DNA of 64,000 nt from Moniliophthora roreri (Eukaryota; Basidiomycota; Agaricomycetes; Agaricales; Marasmiaceae), in the NCBI GenBank assembly GCA_001466705.2, contig LATX02000182.1, positions 124,001 to 188,000 of the forward strand. Reading direction: 5' to 3'. Positions 35,387 through 47,164 of this stretch are shown piece after piece. Each line of letters starts with the position of its first letter. Positions within the stretch are counted from its first letter, which is position 1. Position numbers and translations under genes: made by a program. The notes under the pieces are model-generated. The model was not told the DNA's origin. It ran no database searches and was given only the letters and a program-made list of their open reading frames with translations.

Positions 35387-36440
35387 TGCTTCTAGCTTTC
35401 ATCAAACAGAATTGCTGCATTCATCCAATCTTTAATGGTTTCTGGCTTTCCTTCTGGCTGGGTCATAACCTTCATTATAAGTCCTTTTGGTAACTCTCAT
35501 TTGAACACTTCAATCTGTGCTGTGTCATTGTATTCTGTCTGTATCACAAGATACTGGAACTGGTAGGTGTATTCATCAGCTCATTCCTTCATCTTCAAGT
35601 CTCAAAGCTTCATCTGGGCCTTGAGCACAGTGTCCAGAGGTTTGAACAAAACTTTGAAGTCTTTGATGAAGTCACTCCATGTGACAGCTTCTGCTTCAGG
35701 GTTGTTCTCCAATAGTAGGTCTGTTTTTTTGTTCTTCCAGAATTCTCCTGGCCCATCCTTCATATAGAACAATAGGAACAGCTTCTTCGTCCTGTTGCTT
35801 ATGAACATTTTCAGATTCAGTGTGATGTACAGCAGTACTTCTCACAGAAACTTCTTGGCTTCTCTTCAGTCTCCTGTGAACTCTCTCAGAAGTGCAGCTT
35901 TTATCTCTTTTTCTCCCAAAATAACCTGTACTGGTACAGTGGATCCTATAGTCATTTCTTCCTTTGGCTCATCCTTTGGCTTACTTCCCAAGAGTTTCTT
36001 TTCTTCAGCCATCTCTCTTGGAAATGAGGAGGTCTTCAGTCTGGGACTATTTTTCAGAGTTTCCAGAAGTCTCTGGAACAGACCTTGTTCTTCAGAAGAT
36101 CTGGCAGAGGTATCTGATGTAGAGGAGTCTTCTCTCTTCAATATTGGCAGCTATAAGATGTCTCTGTAATTGGCTTCTTCTGATTCATGTGTTGTGGATT
36201 GTGGGATCAAGGTTTTCTTTGTTTTTGATAGATCAGGTTGTGTCTCTTCTGGAGGAGATCTCTCCTGTGATAGTGATGGGGAGGGGGTTAGGAGTTCCTT
36301 GTGGGATGCTCTGGTTAATAGTGGGATCACTCATCCACCTGGGTTTGATATTGACTGGGTTTGTAATCCATGCCACTGCTCTTCTACTTTAGTGATGTCC
36401 TGCTCAATCTGCTGTTCTGTCCATCTTGACATTGTCTTGG
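35387..36440 (-). pseudogene. D gag, N-terminal part
   Basis: It starts at about 36430 with MSRWTEQQIEQDITKVEEQW, closely like the remnant in T1. It continues with a Ser/Glu-rich linker (35866-36141) and a capsid-like helical part (35602-35808: WSDFIKDFKVLFKPLDTVL). It is cut at 35387 by element E and goes on at 27710. Stop codons occur about every 200-300 bases. Confidence 0.65.
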
Positions 36441-36482
36441 TTTTCTAAGTGAGTGCCTAAACCTCAGTAGGTTGGCAATCAA

Positions 36483-36494
36483 TCAGCTTGACCT
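36483..36494 (-). promoter_or_regulatory. D putative self-primer binding site
   Basis: The minus strand reads AGGTCAAGCTGA two bases inside the 5' LTR. Ten bases pair with AGCTTGACCT (36641-36650) of that LTR. In this LTR the TATA-to-motif distance is 24 nt because of an 8-bp loss; the partner LTR keeps 32. Confidence 0.5.
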
Positions 36495-36496
36495 TG

Positions 36497-36929
36497 TGTT
36501 ATGTCACTTGCATAGCAATGTCTCTAACCACCTAAGGTATAGGTGTTTAGTTCACAAATCAAGTTTGAGTGCACTCAAAGAGGTCTTTGAGGTTCAGAAT
36601 TCCTTCAGTTGTCTTTGCTGACACAAGTGTTCAATTAACCAGGTCAAGCTAAAACCCTGGTACAGGTGCTTAAATAGATACATCTGATGTCTACATAATA
36701 TTGTCATTGTAAGTGGTAGAATCAGTAAAATATAAGTAATCTCTGGACCTGCCAGGATATGCTGACAGAATGCTATTACAAGTATGAGAGAGAAAAAGGG
36801 GAACTAGGAAGGTTTATGTGTCTATAAAGAGAGAGAAGCATGGATGAGAGAGAGAAAAGGGAACCAGGAAAGTGTAATAAATCTGAGGGGAAAGGGAAGC
36901 ATAGGTACAAAGGAAGGGAATTTGTAACA
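36497..36929 (-). repeat. D 5' LTR (433 bp)
   Basis: Minus-strand TGTTACAAATTC..CATAACA. It shares its layout with 18948-19374 and ends at the GCACT copy of the target duplication. TATTTAAG lies at 36669-36676. Confidence 0.8.
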
Positions 36930-39609
36930 GCACTAGTACTTTTTGTTAAGAAGAAATCCAGGGCCCTACACCTGTGTGTGGATTTTTAAGGTCTTAACAA
37001 GATCACCAAGAAGGATTGTTATCCCCTTCCTCTCATTTCTGACCTGCTTGATGCTCTGAGTAGGGCTAAAATCTATATCAAGCTTGATCTTCACCATGCA
37101 TACCATCTTGTATGAATCACTGAAGGTGACAAGTGGAAAACTGCATTCCAGACCCAATATAGCTTTTATCAATGGAACATCATCCCTAAAGGACTCACCA
37201 ACACTCCTGCTGCTTTCCAGTGCTTTGTTAACTCTATTTTCACTAATCCCTTGGACATCTGTGTTGTTGTCTATCTTGACAACATTCTCATCTATTCTGA
37301 GAACATGGATGATTACAAAAAGCATGTTAAGAAAGTCCTCTGATGGTTGAAAAAACAAATCAAAGACATTCAATCCTTTCTAGGCTTTTGTAACTCCTAC
37401 CACCAATTCATCTATGGCTATTCTGACATCACTATTCCTCTCACTTGACTTACTAGGAAGGATGTCCAATGGAACTGGGAACCCAAGGCTCAGAAAGCAT
37501 TCAAAGACCTTAAGAAAGCATTCACCTGAGCACCAGCACTGACTCACTGGGAATCCAATTGCCCAATCACAATTGAAACTGACACATCCAACTATGCTAT
37601 CACTGCCATTCTTTCTATCACCCTTTCCAACAGTGAGCTCCACCCAGTCACTTTCCTCTCTTGAACCCTCACCAGAGCCAAACTCAACTATGACACACAC
37701 AACAAAGAATTGCTGGCTATCTTCAAAGCATTCAAGTCATGGCATCACTATCTTGAAGGTGCTGCTTACCCAATCAATGTTGTCACTGACCACAAGAACT
37801 TGAAATACTTCTTCACTACCAAGATTCTCATCTGACAACAAGTCCAATGGTCAGAGTACTTATCTGCCTTCAACATGGTAATCTGTTTTTGGCTGGGAAG
37901 GTTGGGTGCCAAACCTGATGCTCTAACTAGATGTTGGGATTTCTACCCTAAAGAGGGGGATACCAGCTATGCATTAGTCAATCCACAGAATTTCAGACCA
38001 ATATTCACCAAGGAACAACTCATCTCCTCACTTTGGGCAACCTATCTAGAGGAACCTGTTCTTTAAGCAAGTGTTCTCATAGACATCAAGAAACTCCATT
38101 CTGACATTCAAACTGCTCTTCTCTCTGACCCTGAAGCTGTTGTGGGCATGCAACATGCACAGAAAGGTCACAACTGATGGACAATTGATGACTCTGGTCT
38201 CCTCTGACTAGACGACAGAATCTTTGTACCCTCAGCCAATAACCTCCACCTACAAGTCTGCAAGCACTATCATAACCATGTCCTTGCCAGTCACTTTGGC
38301 CAGAATTATATGCTAGCAATCATTCAGCATTTGTATACTTGGCCTTGGATCTGGGAATTCATAAAGGACTATGTTAGGTCATGCACTGATTGTGGCAGAA
38401 ACAAGTCTCATCAACATCAGCCATACAGAATGCTCAAGCCCTTACCCATTTCAACCTGACCTTGAGATTCCATCTCTCAATTTCATTGAACAGCTCTCTG
38501 ATTCCAATGGTCATACATCTATCCTCATCATCATTGATCATGAATCCAAACAAGCCATCTTCATTTCTCTTCTCAAAAAAATTACCTCTAAAACTCTCAC
38601 ATGACTCTTTGTCATTCATGTCTTCTTCAAGCATGGTGTTCTGACCTGTGTTACCTCCAACTGCAGATCCAAATTTGTTTCATCTTTCAGCTGAAGCCTT
38701 GGACAAGCCTTGAACATGAAGTTGCATTTCACTTCCAGATATTATCCCAAAGCTGATGGACAGACTGAATGAGCAAACCAGACACCAGAACAGTATCTTT
38801 GGATGTACTGCCCTTACCAGCAGGACAACTGGGATGTTTTGTTACCTCTTGCAGAGTTTGCTTACAACAATGCTTCTAACACTTCCACAGGTGTCTCTCC
38901 TTTCTTTGCCAATAAGGGATACCACCTGAACATCACAGTACACCTGGAATACCATCTCACATCTCAGAAAGCTTGCAACTATGTTACCAACCTTGACAAT
39001 GTACACCAGTTATTACACAACAAGATCAAGGCCACCCAGAATGCTTACAAAATTACAGCCAATAATTGAGAAAAACCTGCACCCAACTTTCAAGTTGGCC
39101 AACAAGTCTACATTCTAGCCAAAAACATTAAGACAACTTCGCTGACAAAGAAGCTCTCAGAGAAGTATCTAGGTCCATATACAATTATCACTCAACCCAG
39201 CTCCAATGCCTTCACCATTCAACTTCCTGACTGCCTCTCCAGCATTCACTCTGTTTTCCATGTACCACAACTTGAACCTTTCTACCCTTCCAAAATACCT
39301 AACTGCACTAAACCACCACCATCTCCAGTTGAGATTAATGACAAAGGTGAACCTCATTATGAGATATCCAAGATCTTGGACTCAAAGTTGGATCAGCAGT
39401 GCAAGTGTCAATTACAGTACCTCATGAAGTAGGCTGCTTATGAAGGTACAGACAAAGAAATCCAATGGGTATTAGCCAAGGATTTAGACCTAGGCAAAGC
39501 ACTTGACAATTTCCACTCCAATCCCTCAACCCAACATAAACCTAGCCCTCTCAACAAACACAAGACTGTGCTTGCACAATACTCAGCACTTTGGCCAGTC
39601 AAACCTTGA
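36930..39609 (+). pseudogene. Chromovirus B2, right half (RT to chromodomain)
   Basis: It resumes exactly where 18947 stops. RT 36935-37380 (VLFVKKKSRALHLCVDF, VVYLDNILIYSEN, catalytic YLDD changed to YLDN). RNase H 37381-37960 ending AKPDALTR. Zinc-binding and integrase parts 38080-38900 (FIEQLSDSNGHTSILIIID; LPLAEFAYNNASNTSTGVSPFF). SH3-like and chromodomain region 39090-39520 (EISKILDSKL, AAYEGTDKEIQWV). Stops are frequent (TGA, TAG, TAA), with few frame changes. No 3' LTR was identified; about 250 bp of non-coding sequence follow before the MITE at 39861. Confidence 0.75.
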
Positions 39610-39860
39610 GTCTTTCTTGTGTCACACTTTTTGATCAACACATATAACTAATTATTCTTATCTAATTTTTACCAAGATTTTTTTTCCATACAATACCTCT
39701 ACCATGTTGTCTATGTCTGTGTCCATGTCTGTGGATGTTGTCTAAGAAGCAAGAAAAGGGTTTGGCCAACCATTACTTCCCTTCACCATCCTCCTCTCCA
39801 TTATTGTCATCCTCCTCCTCACTCAACCCATCCTCACTTACTGCCTTTGCTTTTCTCTTT

Positions 39861-40563
39861 TACTACATATGAGGTGTTCTTTTAACATGGTTTTCTGATT
39901 GAGAAAACACTTAATCTTCTTGCAAAGAGAATTTTTATAAAACCATATATAAATTCTAAATTTCAATTGTGTCCTCTCAACAAGAATATGCCTGGAGAAT
40001 ACTAAATTTTCAGCAGCAAAAGATATGGAATTTTCAAATTCTGAAAATTAATAGATAATACAATATATTAGAATAATTTCCATACTGAGAAAACATTAAA
40101 TTTTCTCTGGTTGAAAATGCTCAGAAAATGCTGATAAGATAAGATAAAAATTCCACATTTTCTATTGTGGGAAAGTCAGAGAAAACACTAGGAAAACAGT
40201 AGGAAAATAGTAGGAAAATCATGTGAAAACAATATATTTTAAAGCAGTTCTTAGATAGTTTTCCTTTTGTATTTAATATGTTTCCTTTGATATAAAATTC
40301 AAAATCTTATATTTGTTTTCTAAATGTTTTCTCACTATTTTATAAGGCAGAAAATTTAGTATATTGGTAATTAGAAAATTAAAGGATAATTCTCAGACTC
40401 TTCTGGAAATTAAAATCCAGAGTATGCTTGCTGTTTTCAATATGTGATGATAACTTGAAACTAATAGAATTTTCTGAGTGTTGTCTGAAAGCAAATATAT
40501 AGCAGTATTCTGAGTGTATTTCCTTTGTATTAATAGCATAAAAAGAACACCCCGTACATAGTG
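39861..40563. mobile_element. CACTA-type MITE, copy 3 (703 bp)
   Basis: Left end TACTACATATGAGGTGTTCT (first base C-to-T), right end ..ACCCCGTACATAGTG, flanked by TTT on both sides (39858-39860, 40564-40566). It is the longest copy and keeps about 200-300 bp of AT-rich interior missing from copies 1 and 2, so it is nearest to the parent element. No transposase remains. Confidence 0.8.
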
Positions 40564-40569
40564 TTTGTT

Positions 40570-41700
40570 AACCTTCAGCTTCTTATTCTCATCATCTGAT
40601 GGTGCAATCTCATATATGTCCAGCACCTAGGCCAAACATTGCTTCTGGCTTCCCCACCTTCTTCTCCAATGCTTCAACTTAGCTGAACAAGTTGTTCAGA
40701 TGATTGTTCATCTCCTCTCTCATCTGCTTGACTTCAAGCAGAATGAGTTGGCTGAGGTCCACAGAGTCCTCCTCTCCAACAAACTCTGCATCCAAATTCT
40801 CAATGAAGAGCTTACTCTTGGGAAGACCAGCAGCTTTCTCCTTCTTCTTCTTTGAGAGTCCAGCTGCATTCTTGGAGGATCCCATAGCCATGGAGATGAA
40901 ACTGCACTTCACTTTGAAAGTGCAGCACACCAAGCACATACCAATCAGCCTAACTTAGTTGCTGTTGGTCTCCACTTGACATTTGCACATCTTACCACAG
41001 GCAGCACAGCCTTCACATTCTATTGCCAGTCAGCTCTGGCCAAGATGTGAAAGCTTGTATGACAACTCACCTTCACCTTTCTGTACCTCTATCCAAACAC
41101 TAGTGTCAGTAGGCTCTGTCTCTTCCTCAGCTCTTGGACATTTGCAGTGGGTTGTGGGCAAGGTTGACTTACATGGCTGTTTGCTAGAGTCACCTAACAA
41201 AGGCAACTTAATGTAGTCCAAACAATAGGCTACCACTGCCTTACTCTTACAATTGCCACCCAACCATGTTGTATGAGGCAACTCCTCAACCACTGTGCTT
41301 ATGCTTCCACACATAGTCACAGAAGACATCACACAAGCTACTGTTTGATGCTGCTTCTCCCTTCTCCTTCTTGGCTTTCTCCCTCGCAGCCCTCTCCACA
41401 CACTCCTGTTCTTCTGCTGCCCATTGTTCTTTCAGCCACTCTATGATCTGTTCATTCTCAATCTGCTCATAAGTGGACCACCAATATTTCTACTCCAACA
41501 GCTGCTCCTCCTGTGCAGCCAAGGCTGCCTCCCACTCTGCTGAAATCCAAGCTCGCTCTTAATTGTCCACCCTGTGATGAGCTCCCCACACTGCCAATCT
41601 TTCACCAGATGCCTGCACAATTAGGGGAGGAAATTCAGGTTCAGGAACAGAGGCAGGGAACTCTACAATTGAGTAGTCTTTAGACATCTCCTTGAGCACC
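40570..41700 (-). pseudogene. Relic gene with paired C-x2-C-x6-C cluster and coiled coil
   Basis: On the minus strand, from high to low: an acidic/basic coiled-coil-like part (EWLKEQWAAEEQECVERAAREK is the type of sequence seen near 41400-41470), a region open at 41030-41401, then CEGCAACGKMC and, about 20 residues on, CLVCCTFKVKC, both C-x2-C-x6-C. An 80-residue part follows (AEFVGEEDSVDLSQLILLEV, MREEMNNHLNNLFS) and a further coiled stretch (VEALEKKVGKPEAMF). Several stops break it. The layout looks like lineage-expanded Agaricomycete proteins I have seen without a named function. Compare 8022-8114. Confidence 0.45.
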
Positions 41701-42345
41701 AGAGGGTCCTTCCACATATGAGTCTTCTAAGGATATATACATTGACCAATGTTCAGGATGGGCATTACAGGGTATTGGAGGGGGACAAGAAGTCCACATT
41801 GTCAATGTTCATAAGGTCAATAACTTTGTGTGAGTTTGATGTTTCAGCCAACATGCTTTTTTGATAGAGAGAGTAATGGACTTTGACTTTTTCCCAAGAC
41901 TTTTTGTATCCCAACACTGCCACCAGACACATGGCACTCAGGACAATTCTTTCTGTTTCTTTCTGTTGAAGATGCTCAAAAACCTATGCTTCTACTATGA
42001 AAACACAAGGCCTGTGGTGCCAAAATACCCCAAAAAAGGTATATAAGTTCTTGATTCTCAGTTTTGTTTTGTGAGTTGGTTCAGTGTGGTTCACTGTTAC
42101 CACAATGTTAAGAATAATTCTCAGTGTCTCACTTGGTAGTTCAGAGATAGATGCCTTCAAAACAACTTCTCAGATTTGAGATTGGTGTTTGTCTTTTTGT
42201 AAATATTTTCTTAAGTATGTAGTTTTATTAATCACTTCAAAAGCAAATACTAGTATAAAGTTCAACCAGAAACTGCCCAAAGAACAAACTTCTTCCAAGT
42301 GAGAACAAAAGTACCTCTTGTACCTGAATGTAGCCCTTTTAGCTA
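41701..42345. other. No recognisable gene
   Basis: AT-rich sequence. The longest open stretch (about 60 codons at 41861) shows no motif and no company of other exons. Nothing convincing on either strand. Confidence 0.3.
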
Positions 42346-42639
42346 CAGTCACAGCAAAAAAATTTACAATGCCTTATTGGGAAGGAGTTTCCCATCTGCA
42401 CTGGGACCACATTGCAACACAAATACTTTTGTATAATCATTATCTTCTTCAATCTTTCTTCCTGTCTTAAGCTTCTATGATACAGTACAATTGATTGTGT
42501 TCAAAAAATCCATGAAAAAGATAGTCTTGCTGAGGGTTTTTGTTGAACCTGTAATGTGCCTCTAACCATTTTGGGAAATTTTTGGGGCTGTGTGAATGAT
42601 TTACTCAATAAGGCATTGCAAATTTTTTTGCTGTGACTG
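42346..42639. mobile_element. Tc1/mariner-type MITE, TA-flanked (294 bp)
   Basis: Terminal inverted repeats of 34 bp with one mismatch start CAGTCACAGCAAAAAAATTT and are flanked by TA on both sides (42344-42345, 42640-42641). There is no coding sequence. TA duplication and size fit a Stowaway-like miniature element. Confidence 0.85.
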
Positions 42640-42641
42640 TA

Positions 42642-43029
42642 TGTTCTGCAATGATTCTCAAGAGGACAAATCTTCTAGACACTGCTAGCCTGAAACCCTC
42701 TGATTCATGTCAAAACACCAGTCTATTACTGATGCACATCAGTTACCCTCTTAGTAAACTGATACAATGTTCTGCTTATCTAATAGTATGGCAAATCTAG
42801 AAAAGACCCAATTTTATTCAATTTACATTACTTTTGAATCAGAACACTTTGATATGACATGAGATAATGGGTAATAAGAACTAGAGTGAGCCTAGTCTGC
42901 TAGTCATTGCCTTAGAGAAGCTACAGTGTGTTGGAAAGTACAAAGAGCTATATGATATGCTATACAGAGGTGTCTAAGCTGTACATTCTGACTTATCTAT
43001 GTATCAGATCTGAAGCAGATCACTCCTGA
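42642..43029. other. No recognisable feature
   Basis: AT-rich sequence with no motif or open frame that I can support. Confidence 0.3.
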
Positions 43030-44596
43030 AACCTGTAGGGAACCTAACTATGACCATACAAACATGTTGGCTAGTTAACTGAGCTCTCTCAAAGTGCTAT
43101 CAATGGGAATTTTCAATTTATTTACTTTTCTATAACATCTGCAAAGTGCAACATGCAGTCATACAGTACAGAGGTACTTAGAGAAGACATCAGAACAGAG
43201 AGACAACTTGAAAAGGAACAATCAGAAAATGATCAGACATTGGAATTCAATATGCAGATCAGAATCAAAGCAGATAATCTCTTAATAAAGAGTTCTAACA
43301 TGGTGCAAATAGATGAAATTACTTTCCAAGGGGCAACACAACCTCAGAACAAGTGTAGCTACATGACTACAGATATAATGAGACATATAATTAATATCTA
43401 AGGAATGTGAAGTCCTAGATAAGATTAAGAACAGATTATCAAAGGAGACAGGAACAGGAACAGTATGTTCCAGCCTAGGAAGCTTTGAAACCCAGACATC
43501 AGCAGCTGTGCAGATGCTGGAAAAGAGAATGTAGAATGGATGGACTCAGTGTTGTTCTGGTCATGGTCAAGCTACAAAAAGTTATGACTTAGTCAAACTT
43601 TTGACTTGACCATGACTTGAGTCATGTTGACTTTTCTGGATTTGGATCAGGTGATGATCTCATAACTCCAATGAGGTGACAGCATGGAAGCGGAGTACAT
43701 GAAGATGTAAGATATGGATAAAGAGCAGCCCGCTTGATGCACCATCTGATGACGGACAAAGACATGATTAGCACTGGGCGTCAAGCAGGCATCAAACCAT
43801 GGTCAAAGTCACNAACCTGTAGGGAACCTAACTATAACCATATGAACATGTTGGCTAGTTAACTGAGCTCTCTCAAAGTGCTATCAATGGGAATTTTCAA
43901 TTTATTTACTTTTCTATAACATCTGCAAAGTGCAACATGCAGTCATACAGTACAGAGGTACTTAGAGAAGACATCAGAACAGAGAGACAACTTGAAAAGG
44001 AACAATCAGAAAATGATCAGACATTGGAATTCAATATGCAGATCAGAATCAAAGCAGATAATCTCTTAATAAAGAGTTCTAACATGGTGCAAATAGATGA
44101 AATTACTTTCCAAGGGGCAACACAACCTCAGAACAAGTGTAGCTACATGACTACAGATATAATGAGACATATAATTAATATCTAAGGAATGTGAAGTCCT
44201 AGATAAGATTAAGAACAGATTATCAAAGGAGACAGGAACAGGAACAGTATGTTCCAGCCTAGGAAGCTTTGAAACCCAGACATCAGCAGCTGTGCAGATG
44301 CTGGAAAAGAGAATGTAGAATGGATGGACTCAGTGTTGTTCTGGTCATGGTCAAGCTACAAAAAGTTATGACTTAGTCAAACTTTTGACTTGACCATGAC
44401 TTGAGTCATGTTGACTTTTCTGGATTTGGATCAGGTGATGATCTCATAACTCCAATGAGGTGACAGCATGGAAGCGGAGTACATGAAGATGTAAGATATG
44501 GATAAAGAGCAGCCCGCTTGATGCACCATCTGATGACGGACAAAGACATGATTAGCACTGGGCGTCAAGCAGGCATCAAACCATGGTCAAAGTCAC
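43030..44596. repeat. 783-bp direct repeat flanking one N, likely assembly overlap
   Basis: 43030-43812 and 43814-44596 are nearly identical (I see three substitutions, all in the first 30 bases). The match begins at the first base after the N (43813) and ends at the last base before it. A real tandem duplication would not need an N exactly at its joint, so two overlapping contig ends, perhaps from two haplotypes, were probably placed side by side. The two identical 82-codon open frames inside (43153, 43937) are then one sequence, and they show no gene-like features. Confidence 0.8.
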
Positions 44597-44686
44597 CATG
44601 ACTCAACCAAGTCATCAAAAGTCAATACAAAGTCACAAAGTCAATGACTTGACTTTTGACTAAAGTTATTGACTTGTACAACACTG
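44331..44686. mobile_element. hAT-type MITE with 8-bp duplication (356 bp)
   Basis: Ends CAGTGTTGT..ACAACACTG. GATGGACT stands on both sides (44323-44330, 44687-44694), the 8-bp target duplication usual for hAT elements. The interior is rich in short inverted copies of AAGTCA/TGACTT. The truncated copy at 43547-43812 is the duplicate created at the N. Confidence 0.85.
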
Positions 44687-44694
44687 GATGGACT

Positions 44695-45381
44695 TATCCA
44701 TTCATCCAGACCCACCTAGAAACAAGAAAAATCAAACATCTAAGAGTCCAGAACACCTGGAAAGTGGATACCTGTGCAGATATGGTCAGATACCCTAATG
44801 GCCAGACTCTGTGACATCTGAATATTCTCTCTTTTAGCATCTCAGGTGTTTAGCAGTTCTTTATAGAAGACAGAGTTTCTGCCTCTTCAGGAGTTACCCA
44901 CTTCAAGTGAACAAGATAGTGGATCTGTAGAGCTTAGTCAACACCTTTGCAGCAGACAAGCTGAAGATTCAGAGAGATATTACCAAGTCAGATGGCCAGT
45001 AATAATTGCAACATGTCAAGTTGAAGTCAAGGAAATAGCCATGTAACTGCTTGTTGCTGTTACACATAGTACATTGGCCCCTTTCACTCACTCATTTACT
45101 CTTACATTTACATGGCATCAATCTAAAACAAAATACTATTTCCATTATTTTTGCAATTAGCTGTAAAATAATGAAGCTAAAGCATTAATTCAAAGTACAG
45201 CTCAATGTAATATTAGCATAAGTTTAGCATAAAGCATATGCACTACACTATTAAAATTGTAGTGAACTTATCAATATAAAACTACAAAAAGATTAATATA
45301 AACCATATGCATTACTCTACAAAAAATTACAGAATATTCAACATAAAGATTAACATAATTCACATGTTTTACACTTTACTG
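44695..45381. other. No gene; right end of a repeat related to the next element
   Basis: 44695-45120 shows nothing recognisable. From about 45120 the sequence is very AT-rich. 45318-45390 (..ACACTTTACTGCACCCAGTG) resembles the right terminus of the long inverted-repeat element (48030-48066), so a partial second copy seems to abut it. Confidence 0.4.
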
Positions 45382-45659
45382 CACCCAGTGCAAGACACAT
45401 GATTTATGTTAATCTTTATGTTAGATTTTCTTGAATAAATCCTACAACAATACATGTGAATTATAGTAAATTACTTTTGAATTTATGTTGATGGAATCCT
45501 CATGATTTCACTAGCATAATACATATGTATTATGCATATGTATTATGCTAACATTATGCTAAACATTACTTTGATTTTATACTATATTGTACAGTGTCTA
45601 TGATCAAGCATAAAACTCATGTAGTACTTATCTAATTTATGCTTATTTTATGCTATAAA

Positions 45660-46109
45660 TGTTATGTTACTCACATAGCAACATCAATAGTTCTAACACC
45701 ACAGAGCTTTAGTAATGTAGAATTCAAGTCAAGTTTGAGTTTGCTCAGAGGCCTTCTGAGGTTTAGAGTTCCTTCCAACATTGCTAGACACAAGTATAGA
45801 TTTAACCAGGTCAAGCTGGAGAGCTTAGACTCTGGAATGAGCATTTAAATACATACAACTGATAACTACATAAAGTCTATAGGTAACTGGCAATATTGGA
45901 TAAATATAAGTAATATACTGAGTCTATTAGCATATGCTAAGAGTCTAAGATTACAGTAATGAGAAGGAGAAGGGAACTGGGAAGAGCATATGAGTCTGAT
46001 AAGAGCAGGAAGCATATAATGAGAAATGAAAAGGGGGCTGGGAAAGTAGATGTGTCCAATTGAAGGAGAAGCATAAGAATTACAAGTACAAAAGGGGAAA
46101 AGTGTAACA
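45660..46109 (-). mobile_element. Solo LTR (450 bp) with 5-bp duplication
   Basis: On the minus strand TGTTACACTT..ACATAACA, flanked by ATAAA on both sides (45655-45659, 46110-46114). TATTTAAA lies 32 nt before CCAGCTTGACCTGG, the motif of the D/E/F LTRs, so it belongs to a related family. It remained after LTR-LTR recombination of a full element inserted in the left arm of the inverted repeat. Confidence 0.85.
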
Positions 46110-46409
46110 ATAAAGAGGAATTAGCATAAGTATACTATTTCACATAAAGTAAGGCATATACTTTATGTTAAGTAGAGTTGATGTGATTATTAGACATTTG
46201 ATATCATTCTACCTTTAATATATTTAGCATAATTCTTGAGAATTATACATGTCTTATGGTAATAGATTGGGCAGATGGAGAGCAGACCCACCTTTAGATG
46301 TAATTAAAAGTAAGTACTGAGAATCATTAGAGTAATACATATATGTTACCATAAAATTACCTAAGGTTTGTATTGATTAACAAGACAGTACATAATATAC
46401 TGATATTAG

Positions 46410-46640
46410 TCTCCATATAGTAGATACAGTCTCTGCAGAAGCAGTATGGTCTTTATGCAGTGATTATAGCCTCCATGCAATAAGCATAATCTCCATGCAT
46501 GGTCTACACAGTCAATGTAGTCTCCATGCAGTGAGTATAGACTCTGTGCAGTAAGCATAGTCTCTATACATGGTCTATGCAGGCAGTATAGTCTCTATGT
46601 AGTGAGTATAGCCTCCATGCATAGTCTATGCAGGCAGTAT
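46410..46640. repeat. Minisatellite-like array, left
   Basis: Degenerate units built from TATAGTCTCCATGCAGTGAG and CATGGTCTATGCAGGCAG, period about 20-40 bp. Copies occur again at 47165-47280 in the same orientation and at 47290-47465 inverted. Confidence 0.7.
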
Positions 46641-47164
46641 TAGAGCTTCTAGCAGATTGGGCACTAGACTAGTGCTATCAGACAGGTGCTTGCTCTCATG
46701 CTGGAAATTTTGCCTTTGTGCATTGATGTTGCCTCTCTAGTACTCTGAAACCTTCTGATACTTTGCCACTACCCTCAGATTGCACAGAAATACTCCACAT
46801 AACAACTATATATTTATTTAAGAAATGAAGACACTATTCAGCATCCTGACCATTTCAACATACATGATGCTATGTAGATGCTGACTAGATGCCAGATATA
46901 GTCAGAAATTCCAATTTGCCAGGTCCTCACTTCAAAATGTTCAAGACTTTGCCTCTTATCCTTGCACACTCTCTGTTCACTATGGTCAGTAGTCACCATC
47001 AGACAATAACAGTGAATACATGCATGTGGCCAATCCATCAGATTATCTACCATCTGAAGGATGGTAATCTGTAGATTGAGGATTGTTGAGGATGCAATCT
47101 GTCATCTGCATCTGAGGGGCTATCTGGTCAGATGATTCTAGTCAATTCAATCCATTAGAAGCCC

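Larger units (their letters stand above)
18948..36929 (-). mobile_element. Ty3/gypsy chromovirus D, full-length but interrupted
   Basis: LTRs lie at both ends (36497-36929 and 18948-19374). The flanks are GCACC (18943-18947) and GCACT (36930-36934), a 5-bp target duplication with one C/T change. Joining the flanks restores the RT frame of B2 (GA-PVLF). Within D lie a DDE transposon (21026-24313) and element E (27711-35381). Without them D is about 7.0 kb, near the 7.6 kb of F. Order: gag, pol with chromodomain, third ORF. Many stop codons make it non-functional. Confidence 0.85.

Noticed and set aside
43153..44185. Two identical 82-codon open frames read as a duplicated gene
   Set aside because: They arise from the 783-bp repeat at the N, no motif or exon context supports them, and the duplication is probably an assembly overlap.
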